A stretch of DNA of 64,000 nucleotides, taken from the NCBI GenBank assembly GCA_902619745.1, contig CACNFL010000002.1, positions 1-64,000 on the forward strand, given 5' to 3'. This stretch comes from an uncultured Pelagibacteraceae bacterium (GTDB lineage: Bacteria > Pseudomonadota > Alphaproteobacteria > Pelagibacterales > Pelagibacteraceae). This document shows, one piece after another, positions 42,585 to 52,256 of the stretch. The notes beneath the pieces were generated by a model. That model was not told the origin of the DNA. It searched no databases and saw only the letters and a list, made by a program, of their open reading frames with translations. Position 1 is the first letter of the stretch; every line of letters starts with the position of its first letter. The position numbers and the translations under genes were made by a program.

Positions 42585-43748
42585 TTAATTTATATTTTTT
42601 AATACTTCATTTTTTAAAACTTCAAGTATCCCTCTCGCAATTTTTTTATTACCTTCTTTTTTTAAATGATATCCATCATAAGTCATAGTTTTACTATCAT
42701 AGGTATAAAATTCGTCTAAAATATCTACAACTAAAATATCTTTATGTTTATCTTTTATCTTATCTAGTTGTTGATTTAGTATTGTATTTGTGAGCATAAA
42801 ATAGTTATTAAATTTTTCTAACTCACTTAATTTTTTAGTTGTATTTTTTTCAATATCAAAATTATGATAATTTTTAAGTTTTAATAAATTTTCTTCAAGG
42901 GTGTTTTGTTCTAATTTTTTTTGAATTGGAGGATTTATATAGTAAATTTGTTTTATAAGTATTAATCTTGTATTATTAATTTTTGAAAAACTGTTGATTT
43001 GTTCTAATAAATTTAAATATTCTTCCTCAAAATATTTCATATTTATTGATCGTGTAGGGTCTGTTGGGTGAGGTGTTCCAAAGTCTGCCTCAGTCATTCT
43101 TAAAAAGATTTTTTTCAAAAACTTATATGTCATAATATTATTTTCCAAATAAAACCTTATTTTAAATAAACTTAAATTTAATTTTGTATTAACGATATCC
43201 GTTTTTAGTTCACTAGTGGTTGCATCGTACATTGCTGAATTTCTATTATTATAAATTGTAATAAATTTAGGTTTATATGTACTTAACTCATTTAATGATC
43301 TTGAAAAAATATACTTTAAACTCTTTGAACTAACACCTGCATTTAAAACTCTACAATTTTTACCATGAAAATTTAGTTCATCCTCTAAAATTTTCGGATA
43401 AGTATCTTTATACTTGCTTTCTAAGCCTATAGTTGTTGAGCCGCCATAGGTAATACCAATACAACTCTCTTTTTGTTCTTTTGTTAACTCTGGACCTCTA
43501 AAACCATCCTGATTTATTTGATACTCTATTTTTTCAGTTTTATATTTTCCAGGTTTATATTTATTTTTTTCATAATCAAATTTTTCAATTCTTGATAACA
43601 TTTTTACTTCATCATAAGAAACGAATGGTTTAAAAATTATGCTAATTGTAGGGTTTGGTCTTAATAAAAAAAAAATTGAAAAAAAAAATTCTACAAATAA
43701 TAGACTAAAAAAAACTAAAAAAAAATTTATTGAAATTTTTTTCAACAT
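42585..43748 (-). CDS. SGNH/GDSL hydrolase-like membrane-anchored protein
   Basis: CIGITYGGSTTIGLESKYKDTYPKILEDEL; YDGYHLKKEGNKKIA; start at MLKKISINFF preferred over ORF start 43853. Confidence 0.7.
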   Translation of the reverse strand: MLKKISINFFLVFFSLLFVEFFFSIFFLLRPNPTISIIFKPFVSYDEVKMLSRIEKFDYEKNKYKPGKYKTEKIEYQINQDGFRGPELTKEQKESCIGITYGGSTTIGLESKYKDTYPKILEDELNFHGKNCRVLNAGVSSKSLKYIFSRSLNELSTYKPKFITIYNNRNSAMYDATTSELKTDIVNTKLNLSLFKIRFYLENNIMTYKFLKKIFLRMTEADFGTPHPTDPTRSINMKYFEEEYLNLLEQINSFSKINNTRLILIKQIYYINPPIQKKLEQNTLEENLLKLKNYHNFDIEKNTTKKLSELEKFNNYFMLTNTILNQQLDKIKDKHKDILVVDILDEFYTYDSKTMTYDGYHLKKEGNKKIARGILEVLKNEVLKNIN

Positions 43749-43753
43749 TAAAA

Positions 43754-43903
43754 TTAAAATATTGTATAAATAAAAGGTGCTACAGCTGATCCTTGACTTA
43801 ATATAATAAGTCCTCCAAACAATAATAAAACAATTATTATCGGCATTAACCAATATTTTTTTCTAACTTTTAAAAATTCCCAAAATTCTTTTACAAAACT
43901 CAT
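43754..43903 (-). CDS. DUF5989-like small membrane protein (49 aa; SxtK-like position)
   Basis: Own translation MSFVKEFWEFLKVRKKYWLMPIIIVLLLFGGLIILSQGSAVAPFIYTIF; lies between SxtJ-like and SGNH genes; not in supplied ORF list. Confidence 0.78.
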   Translation of the reverse strand: MSFVKEFWEFLKVRKKYWLMPIIIVLLLFGGLIILSQGSAVAPFIYTIF

Positions 43904-43904
43904 G

Positions 43905-44288
43905 TTAAAATTGATTCTTCATTTTACTTTTTGTATCACTTTTTTCAATCCAATACGTTTTATTATTATTATATTTTAAATTTAATAGATCTTTTCTCAA
44001 TATTCTCATAAGTAAACCTATGGGTGTCACTACTAAAAAAAATATTAATCCCATAATTAATGGTGAAATTATTTTTCCCAAAAATAATCCAAACTTAAAC
44101 CAAATTTTATTTAGAGGTGTTAAAATTTTAGAATATACCAATCCAAAAAATAAAAAAAATAAAGATACTATTATAGACCAAAACCTAGGTTCTTCATTAT
44201 TGATTAATGGATACAGACCTATTAGCAAGAAAACTACAAAAAAAACTATTCCAAAACTTCTGTTGGAGCTTATTTTAATATCATCCAT
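43905..44288 (-). CDS. SxtJ-family membrane protein
   Basis: 127 aa, MDDIKISSNRSFGIVFFVVFLLIGLYPLI... three to four TM; carbamoyltransferase cassette context. Confidence 0.72.
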   Translation of the reverse strand: MDDIKISSNRSFGIVFFVVFLLIGLYPLINNEEPRFWSIIVSLFFLFFGLVYSKILTPLNKIWFKFGLFLGKIISPLIMGLIFFLVVTPIGLLMRILRKDLLNLKYNNNKTYWIEKSDTKSKMKNQF

Positions 44289-46065
44289 TCAATGATTTTT
44301 GTGGTCTCATATCTTTTTTGTCAATGCCAGCAACTCTTACTGGTTTTTTCATAGCATCTCTTCTAAAAGGTTCACCAAGTTCTTGATTAAGAATTACCTC
44401 AATAAATGTTGTAATTCCTTTCTTTTGATCCTCACATGATTGTTTGATTGCATTTGTTGTTTCTTCCATCGTTTTGACTGTTACACCTTTTAATCCACAT
44501 GCGTCAGCAACTTTAGCATAACTTAATTCTGGATCTAACTCTGTACCAATAAAGTTATTATCAAACCAGAGTGTTGTATTTCTTTTTTCTGCTCCCCATT
44601 GATAATTTCTGAAAATAACCATAGTTATTGCTGGCCACTCTTCTCTCGCACATGAACTCATTTCATTCATGCTTATTCCGAAGGCACCGTCTCCAGCAAA
44701 ACCAATAACAGGGGTATCCGGACAACCAATTTTTGCTCCCAATATTGACGGAAAACCATAACCGCATGGTCCAAATAAACCAGGGGCTAAATATTTTCTT
44801 GGTTTTTCAAATGTTGGATAAGCATTACCAATTGCACAGTTATTTCCTATGTCACTTGATATAATTACATCCTCAGGCATTCCTGCTTGAATAGCTCTCC
44901 AAGCTTGCCTTGGCGACATTCTATCTGCATCTCTTTTTCTGGCCTCTTCATTCCAGACTGTTCCTTCGTCATCATCCTCATGGTCTAAGCTTGAGAGTTT
45001 TTGTAACCAAGCTGATTTAGTTTGATGAATTAAATCTTTTCTAGCTTGTCTATCAATGTCTCCAGCATTTGATGATAATTGTGTTAAAATTTGTTCTGCA
45101 ACTAATTTCGCATCTCCGCTTATTCCTACAGTAACTTTTTTAGTCAAACCTATTCTATCAGGATTAATATCTACTTGAATTATATTTGCATTCTTTGGCC
45201 AATAATCAATTCCATAACCAGGTAAAGTAGAAAATGGATTTAATCTTGTTCCTAATGCTAACACTACGTCAGCTTTAGAAATTAATTCCATTGCAGCTTT
45301 CGATCCATTGTATCCTAAAGGTCCAACTGCTAAAGGGTGGCTTCCTGGAAAACTATCATTATGTTGGTAACCAGAGCATACAGGTGAGTCTAATTTTTCT
45401 GCAAGTTTCACTGTAGCTTCAATAGCTCCACCAATTACAACTCCAGCACCAGATAATATAACTGGAAATTTTGCTTTAGATAATAATTCTGCAGCTTTTT
45501 TGATTGCATCTACTCCACCTCCCTGCCTCTCTAATCTTACAATTGGTGGAAGATCTATATCAATTACTTGTGTCCAATAATCTCTTGGAACATTAATTTG
45601 TGCTGGTGCTGATCCTCTTATAGCTTTTTCTATAACTCTATTTAGTACTTCAGCCATTCTTGATGGATCTCTTACTTCTTCTTGATAACAAACCATGTCT
45701 TTGAATAAATTCATTTGCTCTACTTCTTGAAATCCACCTTGCCCCATTGTTTTGTTTGCTGCTTGCGGTGTAACTAATAAAAGCGGAGTATGATTCCAGT
45801 AAGCTGTTTTGATTGGTGTAACTAATCCAGTTATACCAGGTCCGTTCTGAGCAATAACCATTGACATTTTACCTGTAGCCCTTGTGTAACCATCGGCAAT
45901 TAAACCACCATTTGTTTCATGAGCAACATCCCAGAAAGTAATACCTGCATCTGGAAAAATATCTGAAATTGGCATAAAGGCTGAACCGATAATTCCGAAT
46001 GCATGTTCAATACCGTGCATTTGTAAAACTTTTACAAAAGCTTCTTCTGTTGTCATTTTTGTCAT
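44281..46065 (-). CDS. xsc: sulfoacetaldehyde acetyltransferase (ThDP enzyme)
   Basis: FGIIGSAFMPISDIFPDAGITFWDVAHETNGGLIADGYTRATGKMSMVIAQNGPGITG; AKVADACG; adjacent sulfonate genes. Confidence 0.9.
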   Translation of the reverse strand: MTKMTTEEAFVKVLQMHGIEHAFGIIGSAFMPISDIFPDAGITFWDVAHETNGGLIADGYTRATGKMSMVIAQNGPGITGLVTPIKTAYWNHTPLLLVTPQAANKTMGQGGFQEVEQMNLFKDMVCYQEEVRDPSRMAEVLNRVIEKAIRGSAPAQINVPRDYWTQVIDIDLPPIVRLERQGGGVDAIKKAAELLSKAKFPVILSGAGVVIGGAIEATVKLAEKLDSPVCSGYQHNDSFPGSHPLAVGPLGYNGSKAAMELISKADVVLALGTRLNPFSTLPGYGIDYWPKNANIIQVDINPDRIGLTKKVTVGISGDAKLVAEQILTQLSSNAGDIDRQARKDLIHQTKSAWLQKLSSLDHEDDDEGTVWNEEARKRDADRMSPRQAWRAIQAGMPEDVIISSDIGNNCAIGNAYPTFEKPRKYLAPGLFGPCGYGFPSILGAKIGCPDTPVIGFAGDGAFGISMNEMSSCAREEWPAITMVIFRNYQWGAEKRNTTLWFDNNFIGTELDPELSYAKVADACGLKGVTVKTMEETTNAIKQSCEDQKKGITTFIEVILNQELGEPFRRDAMKKPVRVAGIDKKDMRPQKSLNG

Positions 46066-46176
46066 AAATCTAGAACCTCTCTAAAGTATAATTATACTAT
46101 TTATAAAATTCGTTTGTTAATTTGTGCGATTAATATATAAGTTTTTACGAATTTCAAACAAACAAATCGACACGAT
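46066..46176. promoter_or_regulatory. divergent xsc / suyAB intergenic region with palindrome and inverted repeat
   Basis: Perfect 14-bp palindrome AGTATAATTATACT (46085..46098) and arms AAATTCGT (46106..46113) / ACGAATTT (46147..46154) seen directly. Confidence 0.4.
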
Positions 46177-46461
46177 ATGGCAACAGATATAATCATACAT
46201 GATAAAAAAGATAACGTGGGAGTAGTTGTTATTGAAAAAATCATCCCTAAACAAGACTGTGCTTGCTGGATAATGGAAGACGACAGTTCAACAAATATTC
46301 AATCCGTAGATGAAATACCTTTAGGTCATAAAATTGCAATGGTTGACCTTAAAGAAGGTGATACTATTTTAAAATATGGTCACGATATTGGTAAAGTTGT
46401 TAAATCAATCAAAAAAGGTGAGCATGTCCATGTTCACAATGTAAAAACAAAGAAGTGGTAA
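46177..46461 (+). CDS. suyA: (R)-sulfolactate sulfo-lyase subunit alpha (UxaA N-terminal/SAF-domain family)
   Basis: [72 protein letters not shown]. Confidence 0.82.
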   Translation: MATDIIIHDKKDNVGVVVIEKIIPKQDCACWIMEDDSSTNIQSVDEIPLGHKIAMVDLKEGDTILKYGHDIGKVVKSIKKGEHVHVHNVKTKKW

Positions 46462-46465
46462 TAGT

Positions 46466-47632
46466 ATGGAAATCCCAAAGAGCTTTTTAGGATATAAAAG
46501 AGAAAACGGCAGAGCCGGAACAAGAAATCATGTAATTATTTTGCCAGTTGATGATATTTCGAACGCATGTGCAGAGGCAGTTGCTAACAATATTAAAGGC
46601 ACAATCGCTCTTCCACATTCTTACGGAAGACTTCAGTTTGGCGCAGATTTAGAACTTCATTTTAGAACAATGATAGGAACTGGATGTAATCCGAACGTTG
46701 CTGCAGTAATTGTCATTGGTATTGAGCCGAAATGGACAAAAAAAATTGTAGATGGAATTGCTAAAACTGGAAAACCAGTCGAAGGATTTCATATTGAACG
46801 TACAGGAGATATTGGTACGACAATGAAAGCATCAAAAAAAGCTCAAGAATTTGTGATGTGGGCATCAGAAAAACAAAGAGAAGAATGTCCTTTAAGTGAT
46901 TTATGGATCTCTGTTAAATGTGGAGAATCTGATACTACTTCGGGACTAGCTGCAAACCCAACTGTTGGAAACTTAATGGATAAACTTGAGCCATTAGGTG
47001 TTCATTTATGTTTTGGTGAAACATCTGAATTAACTGGTGCAGAACAAGTTTGTGCAACTAGGGGAGCTACAAAAGAAGCTTCTGAAAAATTTATGAAAAC
47101 TTGGAGCTCTTATAATGATTTTATTTTAAAAGAAGCGACAGATGACCTTTCTGAAAGTCAGCCAACAGCTGGGAATATAGCTGGAGGTCTTACAACAATT
47201 GAAGAAAAAGCTTTTGGTAATTTTCAAAAAATCGGAAATTGTAAATTTATTGATGTTCTTGAACCAGCTGAAGAACCAACTAAAGGAAAAGGTTTATATT
47301 TTATGGACACATCATCTGCTGCTGCAGAATGTGTGACACTTCAAGCTGCTGCTGGTTTTAATATTCATTTATTTCCAACTGGACAAGGTAATATAGTTGG
47401 AAACCCAATTGAACCTGTTGTTAAATTAACAGCTAATCCATTAACTGTAAAAGGTATGGGTGAGCATATTGATTGTGATGTATCAAAAATTCTTTCAAGA
47501 GAAATGAATTTGTCTGAAGCAGGTGATGAATTAATTAAAACTACACTTAGAGTAGCAAACGGTAGATTAACTTGTGCTGAAGCCTTAGGTCATAGAGAAT
47601 TTGTTATGACTAAACTTTACAGAAGTGCTTAA
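46466..47632 (+). CDS. suyB: (R)-sulfolactate sulfo-lyase subunit beta (UxaA/altronate dehydratase family)
   Basis: [54 protein letters not shown]. Confidence 0.85.
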   Translation: MEIPKSFLGYKRENGRAGTRNHVIILPVDDISNACAEAVANNIKGTIALPHSYGRLQFGADLELHFRTMIGTGCNPNVAAVIVIGIEPKWTKKIVDGIAKTGKPVEGFHIERTGDIGTTMKASKKAQEFVMWASEKQREECPLSDLWISVKCGESDTTSGLAANPTVGNLMDKLEPLGVHLCFGETSELTGAEQVCATRGATKEASEKFMKTWSSYNDFILKEATDDLSESQPTAGNIAGGLTTIEEKAFGNFQKIGNCKFIDVLEPAEEPTKGKGLYFMDTSSAAAECVTLQAAAGFNIHLFPTGQGNIVGNPIEPVVKLTANPLTVKGMGEHIDCDVSKILSREMNLSEAGDELIKTTLRVANGRLTCAEALGHREFVMTKLYRSA

Positions 47633-47648
47633 TTAACTTTAGTCTTTC

Positions 47649-48716
47649 ATGAAATTAAAAAAATACCTGGTTGTATTACCAGGTATTATATTAGCATTCG
47701 TTCTTTACACATTATCTCAAGGTTTCAATAACATTCTTGGTATTGAATTATTAGGCTATGAAAAAAGTCCAATATCTACTGCAATGATTGCTATTTTATT
47801 AGGAATGTTTTTCGGTAATGTTTTTCAAATTAGAGAAAGTTTTTTAAGAGGATTAGATTTTACTCAAAAATATATTCTAAAACTAGGTATAATTTGTCTA
47901 GGTATTCAATTGAAGCCATTTGAATTTTTAGAATTCGGAAAAATAGCAATTCCATTAATTATAATCTGTATAATCAGTGTGTTAATAGTAATTAAACTTC
48001 TTATTAAAAAATTAAAAATACCAACAAGAATGGCTTACTTAATATCAATAGGCAGTACTGTTTGTGGCACTACAGCAATTATGGCCACTGCTCCTGTTAT
48101 TGGTGCAAAAAAAAACGAGGTGTCGTATGCAATTGCTAATATTACATTGTTTGGAATACTTTCGATGCTTATTTATCCTTATTTTGCTAACTTTTATTTT
48201 GAAAGTGAGCCATTATTAATAGGATTATTTCTGGGAACATCTATACATGAAACCTCTCAAGTTGCAGCCGCAGGATTAATTTATGACCAGCAGTTTAATA
48301 GTCCTGAAACTTTAAATATTGCAACAGTAACGAAATTAATAAGGAATACCTTTTTGATTATCATGATCCCTTTATTTGCATTTCTTTATAATCGGGGAAA
48401 AACTACAAAAAAGAAATACTCAATAATAGATATTTTTCCTTACTTTGTATTAGGTTTTGTTGCCATGATAATAATTAGAAATTTAGGTGATCTAATGTAC
48501 TTAAATAACTACAAATGGTTGTTTACAATTGAGAGTATTCAATTGTCCTCAAAAATATTTTTAACAATGGCGATGGCAGCAATAGGTCTTTCCACTAACT
48601 TAAAAGAAATTAAAAATATGGGTTATAAACCATTTGTTGTTGGTTTTATAGGTATGGCAACTGTTGGAGTAGTTTGTATTACAACTATCGAATTATATCT
48701 AAATTATTTTAATTAA
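47649..48716 (+). CDS. YeiH/UPF0324-family putative sulfate/sulfite exporter
   Basis: PISTAMIAILLGMFFGN; GSTVCGTTAIMATAPVIGAKKNEVSYAIANITLFGILSML; GTSIHETSQVAAAG. Confidence 0.85.
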   Translation: MKLKKYLVVLPGIILAFVLYTLSQGFNNILGIELLGYEKSPISTAMIAILLGMFFGNVFQIRESFLRGLDFTQKYILKLGIICLGIQLKPFEFLEFGKIAIPLIIICIISVLIVIKLLIKKLKIPTRMAYLISIGSTVCGTTAIMATAPVIGAKKNEVSYAIANITLFGILSMLIYPYFANFYFESEPLLIGLFLGTSIHETSQVAAAGLIYDQQFNSPETLNIATVTKLIRNTFLIIMIPLFAFLYNRGKTTKKKYSIIDIFPYFVLGFVAMIIIRNLGDLMYLNNYKWLFTIESIQLSSKIFLTMAMAAIGLSTNLKEIKNMGYKPFVVGFIGMATVGVVCITTIELYLNYFN

Positions 48717-49792
48717 GATTTAACTAATAATTTTTTTCTAAAATTAGAAATAAATCGTCTTATAAAAGCAGCTCCAACACCTAAAATAATTGCAAACATA
48801 ATTGTAAATAGTCCGTAAAAGAAAGGCATCTCTTTAGAAAAATCAATTATAAATTCAGAAAAGAAGTTTAAATCTGAACCAGTAGCTTTAGCAGTTTCAT
48901 TTATAATTTTTTCTGCAAAAAATGTATCGTATGCTATTGCTATACCCACTATCAGTAGTAAAATTGCTAATAAAGCTCTCAAACCAGAACTATCAATTCT
49001 TTCTCCTAATTTTTGCCCAACTTGAACTCCTATTATAGATCCTACAACCAACATAAGAACTAAAAATAAATCTATAGATCCATAATTAAATGAATGAAGA
49101 AAAGTAACAACCACACTTACAAAAATTGTTACAAATAAAGATGTACCAGGAACTAATTTAGTAGGCATTTTAATTATATAAATCATTGCAGGAACTAAAA
49201 TAAAAGCACCTCCGATTCCCATAATGGCTGCAATAAATCCCACTAATAAACCAATTATAATTGGTGTAAAAATACTCTCATATAATTTTGACTTTGGAAA
49301 TCTCATTCTTAATGGAAGACCATGTATCCAATAATGAACATGTAATTTTTTTTTTACTACAACGTTTCTTTTTGCTTTATCTATTTCACCTAAACTTTCC
49401 ACAAGCATTAAAGTTCCGATTATTGCTAATATATACATATAAGCCAAGGAAATAACTGTATCAATTTTTCCAATGCCTTTAAAATAAGTAAAAGTGTAAA
49501 TTCCTAAAGAGGTTCCAATTACACCTCCAATGACAATCATTGAGCCCATTTTATAATCTAAAGTATTTTTTAAATAATGCGTGGTAGATCCAGAAACTGA
49601 AGTAGCTAAAATATTATTTGCTTCATTAGCAACAGCGTATGCAGGGGGTATTCCTAAAAAAATTAAAAAAGGTGTCATCAAAAAACCACCACCAACACCA
49701 AATAAACCTGAAAGTACTCCAACAATTGCGCTTAATAAAAGTATCTCGATAGGGTTAACAAAAACTTGAGCTATCGGTAAAAATACTTCCAT
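48713..49792 (-). CDS. TauE/SafE-family sulfite exporter-like protein
   Basis: GVLSGLFGVGGGFLMTPFLIFLGIPPAYAVANEANNILATSVSG; GFIAAIMGIGGAFILVPAMIY. Confidence 0.9.
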   Translation of the reverse strand: MEVFLPIAQVFVNPIEILLLSAIVGVLSGLFGVGGGFLMTPFLIFLGIPPAYAVANEANNILATSVSGSTTHYLKNTLDYKMGSMIVIGGVIGTSLGIYTFTYFKGIGKIDTVISLAYMYILAIIGTLMLVESLGEIDKAKRNVVVKKKLHVHYWIHGLPLRMRFPKSKLYESIFTPIIIGLLVGFIAAIMGIGGAFILVPAMIYIIKMPTKLVPGTSLFVTIFVSVVVTFLHSFNYGSIDLFLVLMLVVGSIIGVQVGQKLGERIDSSGLRALLAILLLIVGIAIAYDTFFAEKIINETAKATGSDLNFFSEFIIDFSKEMPFFYGLFTIMFAIILGVGAAFIRRFISNFRKKLLVKS

Positions 49793-49821
49793 AAAAAATT
49801 TAAAAGTTGTTAAAAAACAAC

Positions 49822-49956
49822 TTAGTTAAATGTAATAAAAGTTCCAACCAAAATCACTCCCCAGTAAGCTGTTAAGCTTGCTATAATTCCTGCTTTAATA
49901 AATGTAGTTTTAAAATTTGAGAGTTTGTTTATAATTTTTACGTTAGAAAGTAACAT
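49822..49956 (-). CDS. small membrane protein (about 44 aa), between aprA-associated gene and tauE-like gene
   Basis: Own translation MLLSNVKIINKLSNFKTTFIKAGIIASLTAYWGVILVGTFITFN; possible upstream TTG start. Confidence 0.4.
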   Translation of the reverse strand: MLLSNVKIINKLSNFKTTFIKAGIIASLTAYWGVILVGTFITFN

Positions 49957-50024
49957 TAAATTCGTCAATACACCCACAACGAGATTTGTCAAACAATTAT
50001 TTATTATTAAGCAATATTTTTTGC

Positions 50025-50375
50025 CTAGTAGATGGTGGCCCCAAAAACTTTAATTGTATCATCCTCAACTCCTAAAACCAATCTTCCAAGGAACTCTCCT
50101 GGGATCTCTTTATTTGTTTGTTTAATTAAAACAGTTATATGGTCTCCTCTTCTAAGACATCCAAACGGTTCAAAAGTCTCTTTAAGATTAGTAATTAGCT
50201 TGTTATTAGCCCACTGCTTACCAAGCTCTACTTCGTTAGCACCAAAAAGCATTTGAGTGGAGAAATCTTTAGTGAAACCACCATAATCCTTGAGATTAGA
50301 TGATTTAACCAAATTATCCCAAATAGGTTTGGCTAATTCAAATATCTCATCATCTGTTTTAGATAAAATATCCAT
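50025..50375 (-). CDS. conserved-looking hypothetical protein (116 aa) following aprA
   Basis: ORF immediately downstream of aprA; no family recognised. Confidence 0.65.
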   Translation of the reverse strand: MDILSKTDDEIFELAKPIWDNLVKSSNLKDYGGFTKDFSTQMLFGANEVELGKQWANNKLITNLKETFEPFGCLRRGDHITVLIKQTNKEIPGEFLGRLVLGVEDDTIKVFGATIY

Positions 50376-50396
50376 ACAATTTATTTGAAAAGTTTA

Positions 50397-52256
50397 TTAA
50401 GAAGCTTTTTTCTTCTCGTTCTCATCCACTATATGGTAGACAGGAACTTTCTCCATACTAAACTTACCAGTCTTAGGGTCTCTTCTAGAAACTGTCAAAC
50501 AATGCCAATTATCATCATCAAGTTTCATATGATCGCCTCTATAATAATATCCAGGCCATCTAGTTTCTTCTCTAAACATAGTATGTTCTGTTACACACTG
50601 AGATGTCAAAGCTCTGTGTTTAAGTTCCCATGCCCTCATAAGCTGGTGATAATCCTCAGCTCCCACGTTTTCAAGATCTTCCTCAAGCCAAGCTAACAAC
50701 TCTAATCCTCTTTTTAGCATATTAGCATTAGTCATATAGTTTGTAGCTATTCCACCTACATATTCATCCATTATTCTTTGTAAACGTTGTAAGCCTTGAA
50801 TAGGTGAGATATAGCTTGGAGATACAGTTCCTCCTGTAATCTCATTTTGAGCAACTGTGTAATTTTCTAAAGGTTTGTAAACTTTAACTTTGAAATCTTC
50901 ACATTGTTTATCCGATACTTTTAAACCCTCAGCTTTTTTGTCTTCAATATATTTTACAGCTGCTTTTGCTGCTAATCTACCTTCAGTAAATGAGCCTGAC
51001 GAAAATTTGTGAGCACTTCCACCTACTGTATCACCTGCTCCAAATAATCCATCAATTGTTAACATTCTATTATAACCCCAGAAATACTCCGGTGGAGACA
51101 AGTCTTCTGGTCCACTTACCCAAGCTCCAGAACAAGTAGCATGTGAACCCATTACGTATGGTTCGGACGTCGTTAATTCAGGATTTGTATATTTCGGATC
51201 AATATTTTGAGATGCCCAAACAACAGCTTGACCTACTGTCATTCCTAAGAAATTCTCCCAACCAACAGTTTCTAAATGTGGGTCTTGAAAAGCCTCAGTG
51301 GTAACCATATGTATTGGTCCACCACCTGCCATTGTTTCTTGAATAAAAGCATGATTTCTTAAACACGTAGGTGTTGGATGGTGATCTATATATTCACCTA
51401 CTAATTCTTTAGTTTGGTCGTACCATTTCTTCTCATAGTTTTCACCATTTGCATTTTGTGTATATGTTTTTAAATGAAGAAAATATGCTCCAACCGGACC
51501 ATATCCATCTTTAAATCTACATAATACAATTCTATTTTCCATCTGAGTCATTTTAGCACCAGCTGCAATGGGTAATGCATATGCTGAACCATTACTCCAA
51601 GGAGCATACCAAGTTCTTCCCATACCTTCTCCAACAGCTCTAGGCTTAAATATGTGTGAAGCTCCTCCTGCTGCAACAATTACAGCCTTTGCTCTAAATA
51701 CATGGAAATCACCTGTTCTCATATTAAATCCAACGGCTCCACCCACTCTATTCTCTTGAGCCTCATCCATTAGAAGATGAGTAATCATAATTCTATTATA
51801 AATTTTGTCTGCAGATTTTTTTGCTGCTTCTGCAACAATTGGCTTATAACTTTCACCATGGATCATTATCTGCCACTTACCTTCTCTTAAATATCTTCCA
51901 GTCTCTTCGTTTTTCATCATAGGAAGACCCCACTCATCAAACATATGAACAGTTGAGTCTACGTGACGTGCCATGTCATACCCTAAATCTTCTCTAACCA
52001 TTCCCATCAAATCATTTCTTGCATATCTGACATGATCTTCAGGTTGATTTTCGCCCCACTGCATACCCATGTAGCAATTAATTGCATAAAGTCCTTGAGC
52101 AACAGCTCCACTTCTATCTATGTTTGCTTTTTCAACACAAACAATTTTCATATCTCTGCCCCAGTGTCTTGCTTCGAAAGTTGCACCAGTGCCGGCCATT
52201 CCTCCACCAACAACTAATATATCACAATCTTCGTAATGAGTTTTGTGCTTAGCCAT
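50397..52256 (-). CDS. aprA: adenylylsulfate reductase alpha subunit
   Basis: CDILVVGGGMAGTGATFEARHWGRDMKIVCVEKANIDRSGAVAQGLYAINCYMG. Confidence 0.96.
   Translation of the reverse strand: MAKHKTHYEDCDILVVGGGMAGTGATFEARHWGRDMKIVCVEKANIDRSGAVAQGLYAINCYMGMQWGENQPEDHVRYARNDLMGMVREDLGYDMARHVDSTVHMFDEWGLPMMKNEETGRYLREGKWQIMIHGESYKPIVAEAAKKSADKIYNRIMITHLLMDEAQENRVGGAVGFNMRTGDFHVFRAKAVIVAAGGASHIFKPRAVGEGMGRTWYAPWSNGSAYALPIAAGAKMTQMENRIVLCRFKDGYGPVGAYFLHLKTYTQNANGENYEKKWYDQTKELVGEYIDHHPTPTCLRNHAFIQETMAGGGPIHMVTTEAFQDPHLETVGWENFLGMTVGQAVVWASQNIDPKYTNPELTTSEPYVMGSHATCSGAWVSGPEDLSPPEYFWGYNRMLTIDGLFGAGDTVGGSAHKFSSGSFTEGRLAAKAAVKYIEDKKAEGLKVSDKQCEDFKVKVYKPLENYTVAQNEITGGTVSPSYISPIQGLQRLQRIMDEYVGGIATNYMTNANMLKRGLELLAWLEEDLENVGAEDYHQLMRAWELKHRALTSQCVTEHTMFREETRWPGYYYRGDHMKLDDDNWHCLTVSRRDPKTGKFSMEKVPVYHIVDENEKKKAS

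Noticed and set aside
40722-46065. A genuine saxitoxin biosynthesis cluster
   Set aside because: Only sxtI/J/K-like genes are present; no SxtA polyketide-like synthase, amidinotransferase or tailoring oxygenases are seen.
51568-52217. + strand ORFs opposite aprA
   Set aside because: Antisense to aprA, no independent support.
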